Part shown: one piece after another, positions 8,483 to 20,200 of the stretch
Layout of the letters: each line of letters begins with the position of its first letter
How positions within the stretch are numbered: position 1 is the stretch's first letter
Source of the DNA: Excoecaria cochinchinensis
Taxonomy: Eukaryota > Streptophyta > Magnoliopsida > Malpighiales > Euphorbiaceae
Direction of reading: 5' to 3'
NCBI GenBank assembly: GCA_947683425.1
Contig: CANTUQ010000058.1
Coordinates: forward strand, 17,299,501-17,363,500
DNA: 64,000 nucleotides
The notes under the pieces: generated by a model
Told to the model about the DNA's origin: nothing
Databases searched by the model: none
Seen by the model: only the letters and a program-made list of their open reading frames with translations
Made by a program: the position numbers and the translations under genes

Positions 8483-11400
8483 GATTAACTTTTTAATATT
8501 GGTAACATTCGGACAGTAGATGAGCCTTGCCCAAATTCAAGGAATTCGAATTATATAGTTTGGCTATTAAGTATTGGGAGGTCTCAATATTTAATATCTT
8601 TGATATTTCAACGTAAAAGCTAATCTCAATTAATTGGGAGGTATCATGTTCAAACTTTCACTCTTCCTCTTTTCTCTATAAAAAAGATTATTTATAAAAA
8701 TTATATTTAGATTAACAAAATTATTAATGATATTTTTTTTACATAATATTCTATCATTAATCGGTAAATAATAAAAAGTAAATTTATTTCTGAAAAAATA
8801 AAATAGTAAATTTAATATAGACCATGTTTGTCTATGAATTTTTAAATATGAATAATCTTACTCCCACATAGCTTCCCAAAGTGGAAACGTAACAAAATGT
8901 CCCATATCAACACGTGGGGCATCATGTGCTCCCAATGGCAATAATTCACATATGATACCTAACATTGATTTTGGTATTTCTACAAGACAGGGTAACTGAT
9001 AAGCCAAGAACGTGTTCCTATTAACATGCAGGGGGATGTGTCACGTACAGGGGGCTGTCGTATGATAGGATTTATCTTAAGTTGTTAGTCTTTAAATAAT
9101 TTAATTTGCAGTAAAAATGGGTATTTTTATTCAAAGTCAATTATTGTGTTTTATTCTCACCCTAAGAGAATTCTATTTACTTTGCAATTGTAATCTAGCT
9201 TTCATTGGGACCTATCAATAACAAATTAAATGTGAAAATTATCTAGGTATTCAATCGCCAAAATTATGTAAAATGTTTAATTTAATAGTAAAAAAACCAA
9301 AAGGACTTTGTAATTTACAACTTTATATGATTCATATGAATAGGAATTTTTATATTTTTCCAAATTATAATTGCCTTTTTTTAAAAAAAAAAAAAAAAAC
9401 TTGTCTACATATTTAAATATTGACATATATTACTAATAAATTTTAGTTTAATAGCGTTTATTATGTTTTAAAGTTACGATACGTTGAATTTAAATCTCAA
9501 CACACTCTCGTGACAAAGATACTGTCATGGGTGGTTTATGTTTTATAGTAAGAATTTATCAAAGGAGAGAAGAAATGTAGCTCTAATTGTACATCAATCA
9601 TTTGGCTTTTTAAATAAAAAATAACAAACCAATAATAGAAGTACACATGTAAAATCAAATCATAGTTTGCTTATGTTCAGTTTACAAGTATCTTCAAACT
9701 CAAATGCAAAAATAAAAAATATTTAGATCACAAGGTATCATGATCTTGGCGACTCAAGCTTCAAGGAGCAGTAAAGCAATGAGGATGGAAGCCCAAGCCC
9801 ATCGACCATTAACTTTACACATATTAACACGAAGAGTGCCTGAAAATTATTTGTATATAATGCATGATTAGTAAAGAGTAACAAGTTCATAGTATTTTAT
9901 ATTGCTTTTAATAGTGTAAATGATATTACTTATACTTTTAACAAGGTCAGAACATTAATATTGGTTTAGTTAAAAAATTAATATATTAAATTGTGATAGT
10001 TTAAGATATAATTTATGTAATATTTATAAAAAACTAAAACCCAATTCCCAAATTAAAACAGTTGTAAGGCCAATTTTAGGCAGCCTCTGCCTCTCATAAC
10101 ATTTCCAGTACTGTTTTCCACCAACCTAACTCAAAAGGAATTTTTGAGTTTATTAAATTTGCCAGCTTATACACATGACTCTTTCCTCTCAACATTGGTC
10201 CACTCTTTGCTAAAGTGCGCTGTTACCCCGCTCGCACATGCCTTTGCATGTGACGGCACAATTCCAGGGGCGGCAGCAGGCCTACTTCGGTAATTTCACT
10301 TTTGAAAACAAAAGCTAAAAGCAAGGGAATCCAAACAAGGTGCCAGAAAGCAGAAAGTGCATTGACCAATCTGGCCCTGCTGACTGGATTTGGCATTTTC
10401 TGGTCTTTGCTATCGTACGCTTATTTATGTCGGCGCATTTTAGGTTTCGGTGGTCTCCGAGGACAATTTTTTTTTTAGAGGACCATTCTCCTCGTCTTTG
10501 CTTCATGGCTAATGGCTTCCTCCCATTGCCTACCCACAATGTTATTAAGCAAATGCTCTTTTTTCTTAAATAATAATTTGTCATATCATATAAATTCTAT
10601 AAGTGGCATTAGAAAAGTAGAGTAGAAGACTAATTAAAGGAAACCTTAATTGCAAGTTGTTGAAACAATAATTTTTTATTAAAATTTAAAGTTAAGAAAT
10701 GTTTGAAATATGAGTTAATTAAGTGTTTTTATCTCTTTTTTATATGTTATATGTGAATCAATTGAGTCCGATGTAACAATATATTGTGTAAATAGATTGA
10801 AAATAATCAAATTAATTTTTTTGTTTAACATAGATTGATTTGTTCCAATTAAGAGACAAAATTGCCCATTTAATATGGTAACATATGTTACTTTTTAGTA
10901 TGCTTTAGTGGGTTAGTAGAATGGAAGAAATTTGGTTAGAAGAAGAAATTGCATGTAAACCTTTTTTAAAAACTATATTTTTTTCTTTTCCAATTTCAAA
11001 CATACATTTTTAAAAATAAAATCTTTTTATTAGTTGTTGAAATATATATTATCGGTTACTTGACATTTAATTGAAAGCCAAATCTCTTTAAAAAAAAATT
11101 CAAAATGGTAAACAACTCACTCAAAAATAACATTTTTATTTTCTGAAAATCTTAAACAACCGTTATTATTATTAAACCACTTTCATGGAAAAACCTTTCA
11201 ATTGTTAGCCACTGGCTAGGACGCCGATGAACGTGCTCATTACTGTCGATAATTTCTGATAAATAATAGTTTTATTTTCTGCAAATATCTAAATAACCCC
11301 ATTATCATTGGACTCCCTACCTAAAAAAAACCCTCCCCCATCTCCTACTGCGGCCGGAATGACGATCGACAACGTTCAATACCGTCACTTCTGCATATAT

Positions 11401-13417
11401 ATATATATATATATATATGAAGATATAGGTAACCGTTTTATTGGGAGAAGTATGGGAAGATGAAATGTTGAATTTAAATAGGATACTTTTTAAAAATTGG
11501 TATATCTAAAAATAGGAATTAAAAAAATGGTATTTTTGTCAACAAAAATTATTTTGTATTGTAAATTTGTAATAACCATCATTTTTCAACGGCATTCATA
11601 TGAAAATTCATAAATAACATATGGTTTAATGAGATATAAAATCGCATCAATTTTTATATTTTAAATATAATATTATATCGGTTAAAATATTAGAAATAAT
11701 ATTGCATTTTTTGGTAAATTTTTGAAATAAATTTGCCTTTCTTTGAGAAAAAAGAGGGCCAATTGCATAAGAACATGTCACCATGAAGTACATTTTAATT
11801 TAAATAGTAATAAATATATTACAATCACATGATTGTCCTCAATCTATCTATGGCGTGATAAATGTATGCACTTGTTTCTTATAATTCCAGAGCTCCTGGA
11901 GTATAGTTTTATTAATACAATAAGCATTATTGATCTATGTGAACGTGAATTTTTGAGTTATTATTGATAAAATCATGATAATTGCATGAGAAAACTTAAG
12001 ATTATGATAGGGATTTAAAACATGATCTTAGATTATTTGATGTACATAAGATATAATAATTTATTTATCTTTGAATAAACATAATTTGTTAATCGATAAT
12101 ATTCATTCTTAAGAAGTTCAATGATCCTAAAGTTAAATACCCGCACATGTGTGATGTGTCATATCATATAATTGCAATATATCAAACTCTAATTATTGAA
12201 CAAAAATAAAAGATGCAATATCGGTCGGCTCACGGATGGATCAGTTGACCCGTTTACTTGAAGATAAAAGAACATTCCCCCACTTGATGAAGTTTTTGTA
12301 GTTAAGTTTAGGCCCATGGACTTGGGCCGGAATGGGGCTTCCATAAAATTTTGGGTGGCCCAAATAATTTGGTCCTTTCTGTTGAGCTTTTGGCAAAAGA
12401 AAGAGTTGAAATAACAACTTTTTTTTTTATCCTTTATATGAATATATCGAATTCTTAAACATCTTTTTTTTTTGTTAGAATAATTCTTAAACCTTAAAAA
12501 AAAAAAAAACCTTAAACCTCAATTTTTTAGAATATGGTCTCCATAAAAATAATGGTCGTTCTATTTCAATTTTAAAAAGTCAACCTCTACCAATAATAAT
12601 ATACCACATTTTTCTAATTTAATTAATAAATGGAGAATTAGTCAATGTACAAGTAATTTTAAATAATTGGTAGAATTAGTCAGTGTTGTGCTCGACTTGT
12701 TAACAAGGAGAAGACTGCTTTTTGTGTATCTAAAAATGTTATTAGGGAGCTGGTCAGAAAGGTAGCTAGGAATTCAATTTCGTGGAGTAAAAAATTACAA
12801 CATTTTACAAGAAATTTATTTAAATAAAAATTTAAATAATTGTGATTTTTTTTAAAAAAATGTTAAAATCGGTACAAATTTGTTATTTAAATTAATTTTA
12901 TAAAATGTATTAAAATATTAAAAATTGTACATATTTATTTTTACAAAAGCAAATATAGATATTTTTATTTATGGTTTATATGAAAATATGTATCGTATTT
13001 ATCTCAAATTATTAAAATGATCCATATTTGCCCATTAAATTATGGAATAAAAGCAAATTTGTACCATTTAATATCTTGAAGATTTTTTTTAAAACAAAAA
13101 TAAATTTTAGAGGCAGATATATACTATTTATAATAATTTAAGGGTAAATTTGAACTTTATTACTAAAAAAATGAATTCATTTAAATATTTTAGTGGGGTC
13201 AATTTTAAAAAATTAAACTTATAAGGTGATTTTTAAATTTTTTTTATTATAAGTGGGGTCCTTTTTTAAAAAAATTGAAACTATAAGAGCTATTTTAAAA
13301 TTTTTTTATGATTGAGTGGGGTCAATTGATCCCACTCAATATACACTAGCTACGCACCTGGAGCTGGTTATGTCTATTCATAGAAGATCCGGTTTCATGC
13401 TCACTCAAGTCAAGATA
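8483..13417. other. Gene-free AT-rich intergenic DNA
   Basis: About 4.9 kb with only short spurious frames. Notable small structures are A/T homopolymers near 9381-9400 and 12479-12510 and an (AT)n run at 11394-11418. A GC-richer patch at about 10210-10300 shows no coding signal. I recognise no gene or complete transposon. Confidence 0.6.
11394..11418. repeat. (AT)n microsatellite
   Basis: An uninterrupted AT dinucleotide run of about 12 units in intergenic DNA. Confidence 0.9.
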
Positions 13418-13540
13418 TTGGGTTTTACCTTGGAGTGCCTATTCTTCATGGTAAATCAGGTTTGAAATTCGGATAAAGTGATGGCTAGATTGTCCAAATG
13501 GAAGGCAGAGACTCTTTCGTAGAAAGAAGTTCACATTGAG
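13418..13540 (+). pseudogene. Remnant of an L1-type LINE reverse transcriptase
   Basis: A short plus-strand stretch reads GFYLGVPILHGKSG (about 13430-13475). After a frame slip it reads KVMARLSKWKAETLS (about 13487-13531). These match the thumb-side region of plant L1 reverse transcriptases (YLGVPLLH ... ARLSKWKAKTLS). A TAG interrupts the second block. Nothing of the rest of the LINE is recognisable nearby, so this is an old scrap. Confidence 0.75.
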
Positions 13541-13881
13541 TATTTATTTATTTGTGTGAAATAAGTTTACCTTGATATCAATATCAAAATATGAAACGAG
13601 CATCCAATTTATTTTAACATACTGTACTTGCAAAAAAATCATATGCTCATTTCATTTCCCAAAAATGAATAGCATGCTAATTACTAATTAGCAGTACTGA
13701 TTTAGAGTTTGTAATTGCGAGATTTCAAGTTTGAATTATACTCTATCTCTTTATATAAATACAATATCTACTTTTGTATGAATTACAAAATATTTTGGTT
13801 GAATTTGATAAAATATAATCAATGGGTTAAATTAGACAATGGAAGGAAAACAAAATAATTTGAAAAATAAGATTATCATGC

Positions 13882-14545
13882 CACTACAAGAAAAAGAGAA
13901 AATAGAGACGAAAAATAAATTCCGTCTCTAAAATCGGTCGCAATTATTACCATATAGCAACGAAAAATAAATTCCGTCTCTAAAAATGGTGGGATTGGTT
14001 TCTTTTCATATTTAAAGACGGTAAATAGTGACCGTAATGCATTACCGTCTCTAAAAATAGAGACGGATCATATATTCGATCCCTAAATAGAGACGGTACG
14101 TTTGTCCGTCTCTATTTAGAGACGTAATAAAATTTTCGTCTCTAAATTTAGAGACGGAATAATCTTTTCGTCTCTATTTAGAGACGGAATTCATTTTAGA
14201 GACGAAAAAAAAATTGCCGTCTCTAAATAGTGACTGTAATGCATTACCGTCTCTAAAAATAGAGACGGATCATATATTCGATCCCTAAATAGAGACGGTA
14301 CGTTTGTCCGTCTCTATTTAGAGACGGAAATTGAATTCCGTTTCTAAATTAGAGACGAAAATTATTTTTCGTCTCTAAATTCGTCTCTAAATTTAGAGAC
14401 GGAATAATCTTTTCGTCTCTATTTAGAGACGAAATTCATTTTTCGGATCTCTATTTAGAGACGAAAAAAAAATTGTCGTCTCTAAATAGAGACAAAATTT
14501 TATTTTCGTCTATATTTAGAGATGAAAAGTGAATTTCGTCTCTAA
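13882..14545 (+). mobile_element. CACTA (En/Spm) transposon end with subterminal repeats
   Basis: The sequence CACTACAAGAAAAAGAG at 13882 is a typical plant CACTA terminal inverted repeat. It is followed by more than 600 bp packed with AGAGACGG and its complement CCGTCTCT in both orientations. Such subterminal arrays are the binding sites of the element's own DNA-binding protein. A ~202 bp segment is duplicated in tandem (14022 and 14224). No matching right end (CTTGTAGTG) or transposase gene was found downstream, so only one end is supported. Confidence 0.8.
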
Positions 14546-14879
14546 TTTTTGGAGTATAAAACCCCCTTTCCTTTTCTCTCTCCTTCTCTCCCTTTCTTCC
14601 CTTCTCCCCTCATCGGCAGATCCACTCATCCTTCACCCCCTATCGACGCCGTGCACCACCCGCGCCGCCTCCGCACCACCGTCTCTCTCTTTTCCGGTGC
14701 ACATTTGTCCGTGCGGTGCCAGAATCGGTCCTTCCCCGCCGCCGCGCTGTTTGGTTCTTCCCCGCCGCTGCTGGTCCTTCTGGTGGCTTTCGCCGCAGTT
14801 TCTCCGGCAAGATCTGCAAGTAGGTATTTTTTTTTATTTTTTTCTGTATTATTATATTTTTGTATTAATTGAGTGGCAT
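14546..14879 (+). other. GC-rich, CT-rich exon-like segment behind the CACTA end
   Basis: About 250 bp with strong C/CT bias stand out from the AT-rich surroundings. They end in a donor-like CTGCAAGTAGGTATTT at about 14812-14827 followed by T-runs. This could be a 5' untranslated first exon of a CACTA-borne gene. The open frames across it are proline/serine-rich and match no family I know. Low certainty. Confidence 0.3.
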
Positions 14880-15324
14880 TAAAAATAAATTAAATTAAAT
14901 ATAAATTGTTTTAATTGTATATTCATATTCATATAGATATAATAATTATTATAATAATTAAATTTATCTTATTAATAGCTTAATTTCATACATTAAAATA
15001 TTTAATATAAATAATTATGAAATTAAATTTATATTATAATTATAGAATATAAATTATGAATAATATTTATATATAAATTATTAGTATTTTATATAAAATA
15101 ATTAATAAATATCGGTTTTTTTTATCAAATTTCATAACAGTTAAGTACAGTTCAATACAGTTTTCGATCCGTTTCTAAACAAACTATATAGATCCGTTTC
15201 AAATAAAATTAACGGTAAAATTTGGTTCGGTTTTAGTCAAAAAGTCAACACTAAAAATCGGTTATTTATTTTTTTTTGATATTTCGATTTGGTAAGGGAA
15301 AATTCAAACTCACACACACCCTTA
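14880..15324 (-). repeat. Copy of an AT-rich repeat family with GGTTCGG-like motifs
   Basis: This segment aligns by eye, in inverted orientation, with 40165-40680. Shared blocks include the ATATGAATAT-type stretch, ATAAATTTAATTAT, CATTAAAATATTTAAT and the GTACAGTTCAATACAGTT / CGGTTCAATACGGTT region. It ends CACACACCCTTA, similar to a degenerate hAT-type end. No coding capacity was seen. Confidence 0.55.
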
Positions 15325-16208
15325 GTTTATGTTTGGTAAGTGGTATTGTAATATAATGTAATTAAAAATATAATGAATTTCTTATTTGTTAATATAAAAA
15401 ATTTATATTGTAATTTAATACTAAATACATTTGTAATTTTCAATACGTTTGCTGATGTATTTGTTAATCCTTAAAATTTGATAGTATTTATCATTACAAT
15501 GTTTTCCGATACGCGTTTTATTTTTTAACTCTCGCTTGACTGTTCTTTCTCTTGCCTCTACTGCCGCCATCGCTACTGTAATGATCTAAATTTCGGTAAA
15601 TCATAAAAGGTATTTTCCCGGGCATGAATAGTATCACATGGGATAAATAGTATCATCCGGAAGCGAAAAATATTTTATGCGACTATTGAAAAATACTATT
15701 TATGATGAGTCCATTGATAAAATTTGAGGTGAAATTGAAATCAAATAAATTCTTAAAAATCAAAAAAAAAAGTTACGATTTGATTTAAATAGAAACATAC
15801 ATTTTACCGAACTTTAATCGGATCTAAAAATAGTACTAAAAACCTCTGAAAAATTATTTGATTACAGGAACTCACTCTGACTAATAGGGGAGATTATTTA
15901 GTAACGAAAAATTAATTTTATAGTGAAACAGAAAAATGAATTATCGGACCGATAAAAATATAACATACCGGTAAACGGTGTCTGATTGATTCAAAAATAT
16001 TCGTATAGCTTAAAAAATATTTTTCTATACTTATGAACACATTTTTTATGAGGAATTATATTTTAATATATGTATATAATCTAACCAAATATATAAATGT
16101 ATTAATATTTACATTACATTACTAATTTAACCAAATATAGTAATTCATTACATTATATTTTTTAATTTATTATATTTCTGATTACATTAAGTTGTATCAA
16201 ATACAGCC
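15325..16208. mobile_element. PIF/Harbinger-like MITE (candidate)
   Basis: The ends are imperfect inverted repeats: GTTTATGTTTGGTAAG on the left and, reverse-complemented, GGCTGTATTTGATACAA on the right. They are flanked by TTA on both sides (15322-15324 and 16209-16211), the usual 3-bp duplication of this superfamily. Internal ends also share TAATGTAAT blocks. It is about 884 bp, AT-rich and non-coding. Confidence 0.5.
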
Positions 16209-16211
16209 TTA

Positions 16212-17254
16212 GGGTTACAATTACGTAGAGACTTGATAGGTAGGTAGTTTGCAATCTAGAGTGGAGGAATTCTTTTAAAAATTTTAGCATTCTCTACCTG
16301 CCCAAATTTAAATCGGACCACGGTCTGATTATTCTTTCTTTGACAAGTAGTTCAGAATGTTTTGGCCTTCTTTTAAATTTATTTCTTTTTGGATTTTACA
16401 TGAGTTTTTCAATAGCTTTGTTCAAACTAATTGGGATCGTAATATATTGAATGCTTTGGCTTCCTTTGCTTCAAAATTGGAGAGTTGGGAATTTAATTTT
16501 AATTTTTTTTAGAGAGTTAATGATAAATATGTAAAACTATGTATTTGAATTTTTGATATTTTAATATATAATTGTTTTTTTATAGAAATAAAATAACTAT
16601 AGTTTTCTATTACCCTTGAATGATAATGCTTCGTATTTAGCCATTTAATACTCATTATTTCCTTCTTCTTTTTTTTTTTTTTTTTTAATATTCTCTCTCT
16701 CTTTCTGTCATCATTACAGGGCGAGAGAAGGGAAAAGAGGATTAAAAATAATAATCATAAATTAAAAATAAAATAAAATAAAATTAAGCCCAAGCCTTCT
16801 TTTACTTCTCCATTAAATTTCTCAAAATTCTTGATCATCTTCTCCATCAATTCAATTTCTAGCTGTCTTTGCCCCAATCCATCGCAAGATTTTGAAACTT
16901 CAGATTTACCCTGTTAATGGCGATAGTCAACTAACGACGGTTTCTTCTTTGACTTTTTCTTTCACTGATTTCCCCATTTATTCTTGTTAGGTTTAGGGTT
17001 TCTGCGGATGAGATAATTCTTTTTCTCTTCCTTCCTCGTCGCAGTTTTCCCATTTAATTTCAATAGTTCCTCGACGGAGTTTCGCCTTCGAAGGTATTAT
17101 TTATTGATCGATCCTATCAAGTTTCTGTCTCTTTACATTTTTTCCCCCTTCTATTATGTGGGTCGTATTCAGTTTCTTGTTTTAGGTTTTCTCTTTTTCT
17201 GATTGATAACGTGATGATTTGTTTATGGTGGTTAGGGTTCGGGTATCGCCGCAG
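16212..17254 (+). promoter_or_regulatory. Upstream region and probable 5' UTR of the RING gene
   Basis: A CT-rich stretch (about 16660-16710) and a purine run precede GC-richer leader sequence. A possible 5' UTR intron starts at GTATTATT (17094). It could end at GTTAG (17235) or at GCAG (17254) directly before the ATG. I cannot fix the transcription start. Confidence 0.4.
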
Positions 17255-20200
17255 ATGGAAGTGTCCGGTGGTAATTCCGACGCGTATAGAGGTTCTTCAG
17301 GAGGGAGTACTACAAATAGTAGCAATTCCAGGAGGTATGGAATGCTATCGGCTTCAAGTATAATTCAGGCTCCCATTTCTGCCTTGTTAGAGTATTCGGG
17401 TCTTCTACGAACCGCCAGGTCAACTCACCAAGAATCAGACCCTCTGATCAACGGTTCTGGTGCGATTCATACTAACAACACTAATAATAATAATAATAGG
17501 CTTGATGATTCTACAGCAACGGCAACTGGAGCCAGCAATGGAGAGGTTGCTATTAGGATAATTGGTACAGGGGAACATGAGCATGACAGGGATGGCTCTG
17601 GATTGGTTGGGCAGGGTGAGGTATCTGTGCAGCAGCCAATAGCTGGGATGGTGTCCGATATTCAGGGAGATTCTAGAAGTGATCGCGGGCCAGCTGAAGG
17701 TACTCCTCAGCAGCCTTCTAATGCAAATGGAGATGGGGAAACTTCTAATGCAAGTGGGTCCAATGGAAGGGATTCTTCATACCAGAGATATGATATCCAG
17801 CAAGCTGCCAGATGGATTGAGCAAGTTCTTCCCTTTTCATTACTTCTGTTGGTTGTGTTCATTCGTCAGCATTTGCAAGGTACTATTCGTGTTAACTTTT
17901 TCAATTTTTAAATTTTTTGGTCCAAGACTTATTGATTATTGTTTGATGTTTCCCATCATGGTATTTACTGATTTCAAAGTTTAAGCTTCTAGTAGAGACT
18001 TGTTTGTGGTGAATGACGACTGTTTTAGGAATACAAGAAATTTGTAACAGTGTAACCTATTTGTACTTTTACGCTTCCTTGTAATTCCATACGCGATTTA
18101 CAAATAGCCATGCATTTTTTTTCTTGTACTCCCCAAAATTTTTGCAGAGATGTTTTTTTATTTGGTGTTATTTTGCCTTTGTCTTTTGTTGGCTGCTAGA
18201 TTGGTGCTTTGCCAATTGCGTTATGATTAATTGATCTAACCCAAGAACTATCACTAATCAAATGATAAATCATAGAATTTAAATATGAGTTGAGAGGGGG
18301 CAATGAAATGGAGAGAGGGGGCAGGAGAAGAGACCAATCTCCTAGTCTAGGGTTTAAGAGAAAGCAGAGCTGCATAACATCTGTAGTCAGGGGAGAGAGA
18401 ATCCGTGGAATTTAAATTCATAACGTTTTTTGAAATTCATCATCGTCAACCTTGGAATTAACATTTCCTATAATGTAAGCTTTTTGTAATCTATTCTCCA
18501 CCTTCAAAAACGTTCAACTTATTAATTTTAAACCGTGGGTTCCGGAACTAGACCCAAGCAAATGACTTTTTTTTCCCCCACTTAAACAAGTTTTTGGTTA
18601 ATGATTTGTTAATAAAGGAAAATATATGTTAAATGATTTTTTAAATGGAATTGAAAAACGGCGAATCGCACTTGAAATTTTGTGCCTGCATTTTCTTCAG
18701 CAGAAGGTTCATCTAGGATGGCGATGCTGCGTAGAGATTTTGTCTTCTCTAATTACATCCCTTTTTATTGTCACCTAGCTTTTTCCAATCTATCAGTTTT
18801 AGTAATGTTGAAATATCTATCGGGAGTTTGGGAGGCTATCTGCATTTTTGTTCCTTCAAAGGTTAAATATTGCACTTAAGGCAATAAAATCTATTCAACT
18901 CTAACTTGGAAGTTCAATGGCATGTGATTTTTCTAAAGTTCTTGCCATTGTAGTTTGGGTGTGTCTGGATGGCCTCTTATCCTCTCCTCTTTGTTTGTAG
19001 CCTGCTCTATTCTTTAAGTGCTGATATTTTCCTTTCTATAAGGAGTTACAGGTTTCTTTGTCACAATTTGGATTGCTGTTGTCATGTTCAAATCAAATGA
19101 TATTCTGCGGAAACAGACAGCTCTGAAGGTACGTAATTTGAACTGATCATGGGAGCCTTTATTTTCACAGAAACTGATCAAGAGGTAGTCTTTATTTTCA
19201 CTGATTCTTAGAATTATTATGGAAGAGGGCTTGTGCTAAATCAGAAATTTATTTACGTTAATTTAAACATCGAAATTTGGTATGGCTGCAGGGGGAGAGA
19301 AAAATCTCTGTCTTATTTGGCATTGCTCTTGCTTTCACGCTTCATGTGGTTGGTGTCTACTGGTGGTATCGAAATGATGATCTTTTGTACCCACTAATCA
19401 TGCTTCCTCCCAAATCTATACCACCTTTTTGGCATGCTATTTTCGTCATCGTGGTGAATGGTACGTTATTGTTTTCATATGATCAGTGTTTATTTGATTA
19501 CAAACTGCTTAACATTGTAAAATTGCTTTACAATTATGTGTAGTTATATGCACTTTATCTTGTAAGACAGACTTTCAAAGTTTTCTATCAGATATATGCA
19601 AATAGGCATCCGTATTTTTTTTTCATGTGTGTTCTCTTCAAAATATGAAAAATTTTCCCCTAATGAAATTAGAGATTCATGTTTTTTTTATTAATGTATT
19701 TGAAGTGGCAGTCAATATTATTGCCTGATGGTTTTCTTAATATCTGTTTCCTCCAGATACTTTAGTCCGGCAGGCAGCAATGGTGTTCAAGTGTATTCTG
19801 TTAATGTATTATAAGAATAGCAGAGGCCGGAATTATCGTAAACAGGTCAGTAGAGATTAATTGGCCTCATTTTTGTTCTAAAAAGGATTAAATAACTGAA
19901 GAAAGCATCTGTTACTGGTAACTGCCCCCTCTCCCTCCCTATTCTCTGTCTCTGGTGGAAAATAAAGAGGGCAATCTTAATAGACTTCATTCTCTCTCTT
20001 ACTTCAGAAATTTTAACATAATTTGGTAGATCCATATGCTTGTCTGACCGTAGTAATCTTATTTTCCAGGGTCAACTGCTAACTTTGGTAGAGTATCTGA
20101 TGCTGTTATACCGTGCCTTATTGCCTACACCAGTTTGGTATCGTTTCTTTTTGAATAAAGAATATGGGAGCCTCTTTTCATCACTAATGACAGGACTGTA

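Noticed and set aside
10315..10584. Overlapping 77-89 aa frames on opposite strands in the 8.5-13.4 kb gap
   Set aside because: Mutually antisense, low-complexity ends, no recognised domain and no intron signals; treated as chance.
17219..17254. Upstream extension of the RING protein by 12 residues
   Set aside because: There is no in-frame ATG at that point, and the segment overlaps likely 5' UTR intron acceptors; the ATG at 17255 is preferred.
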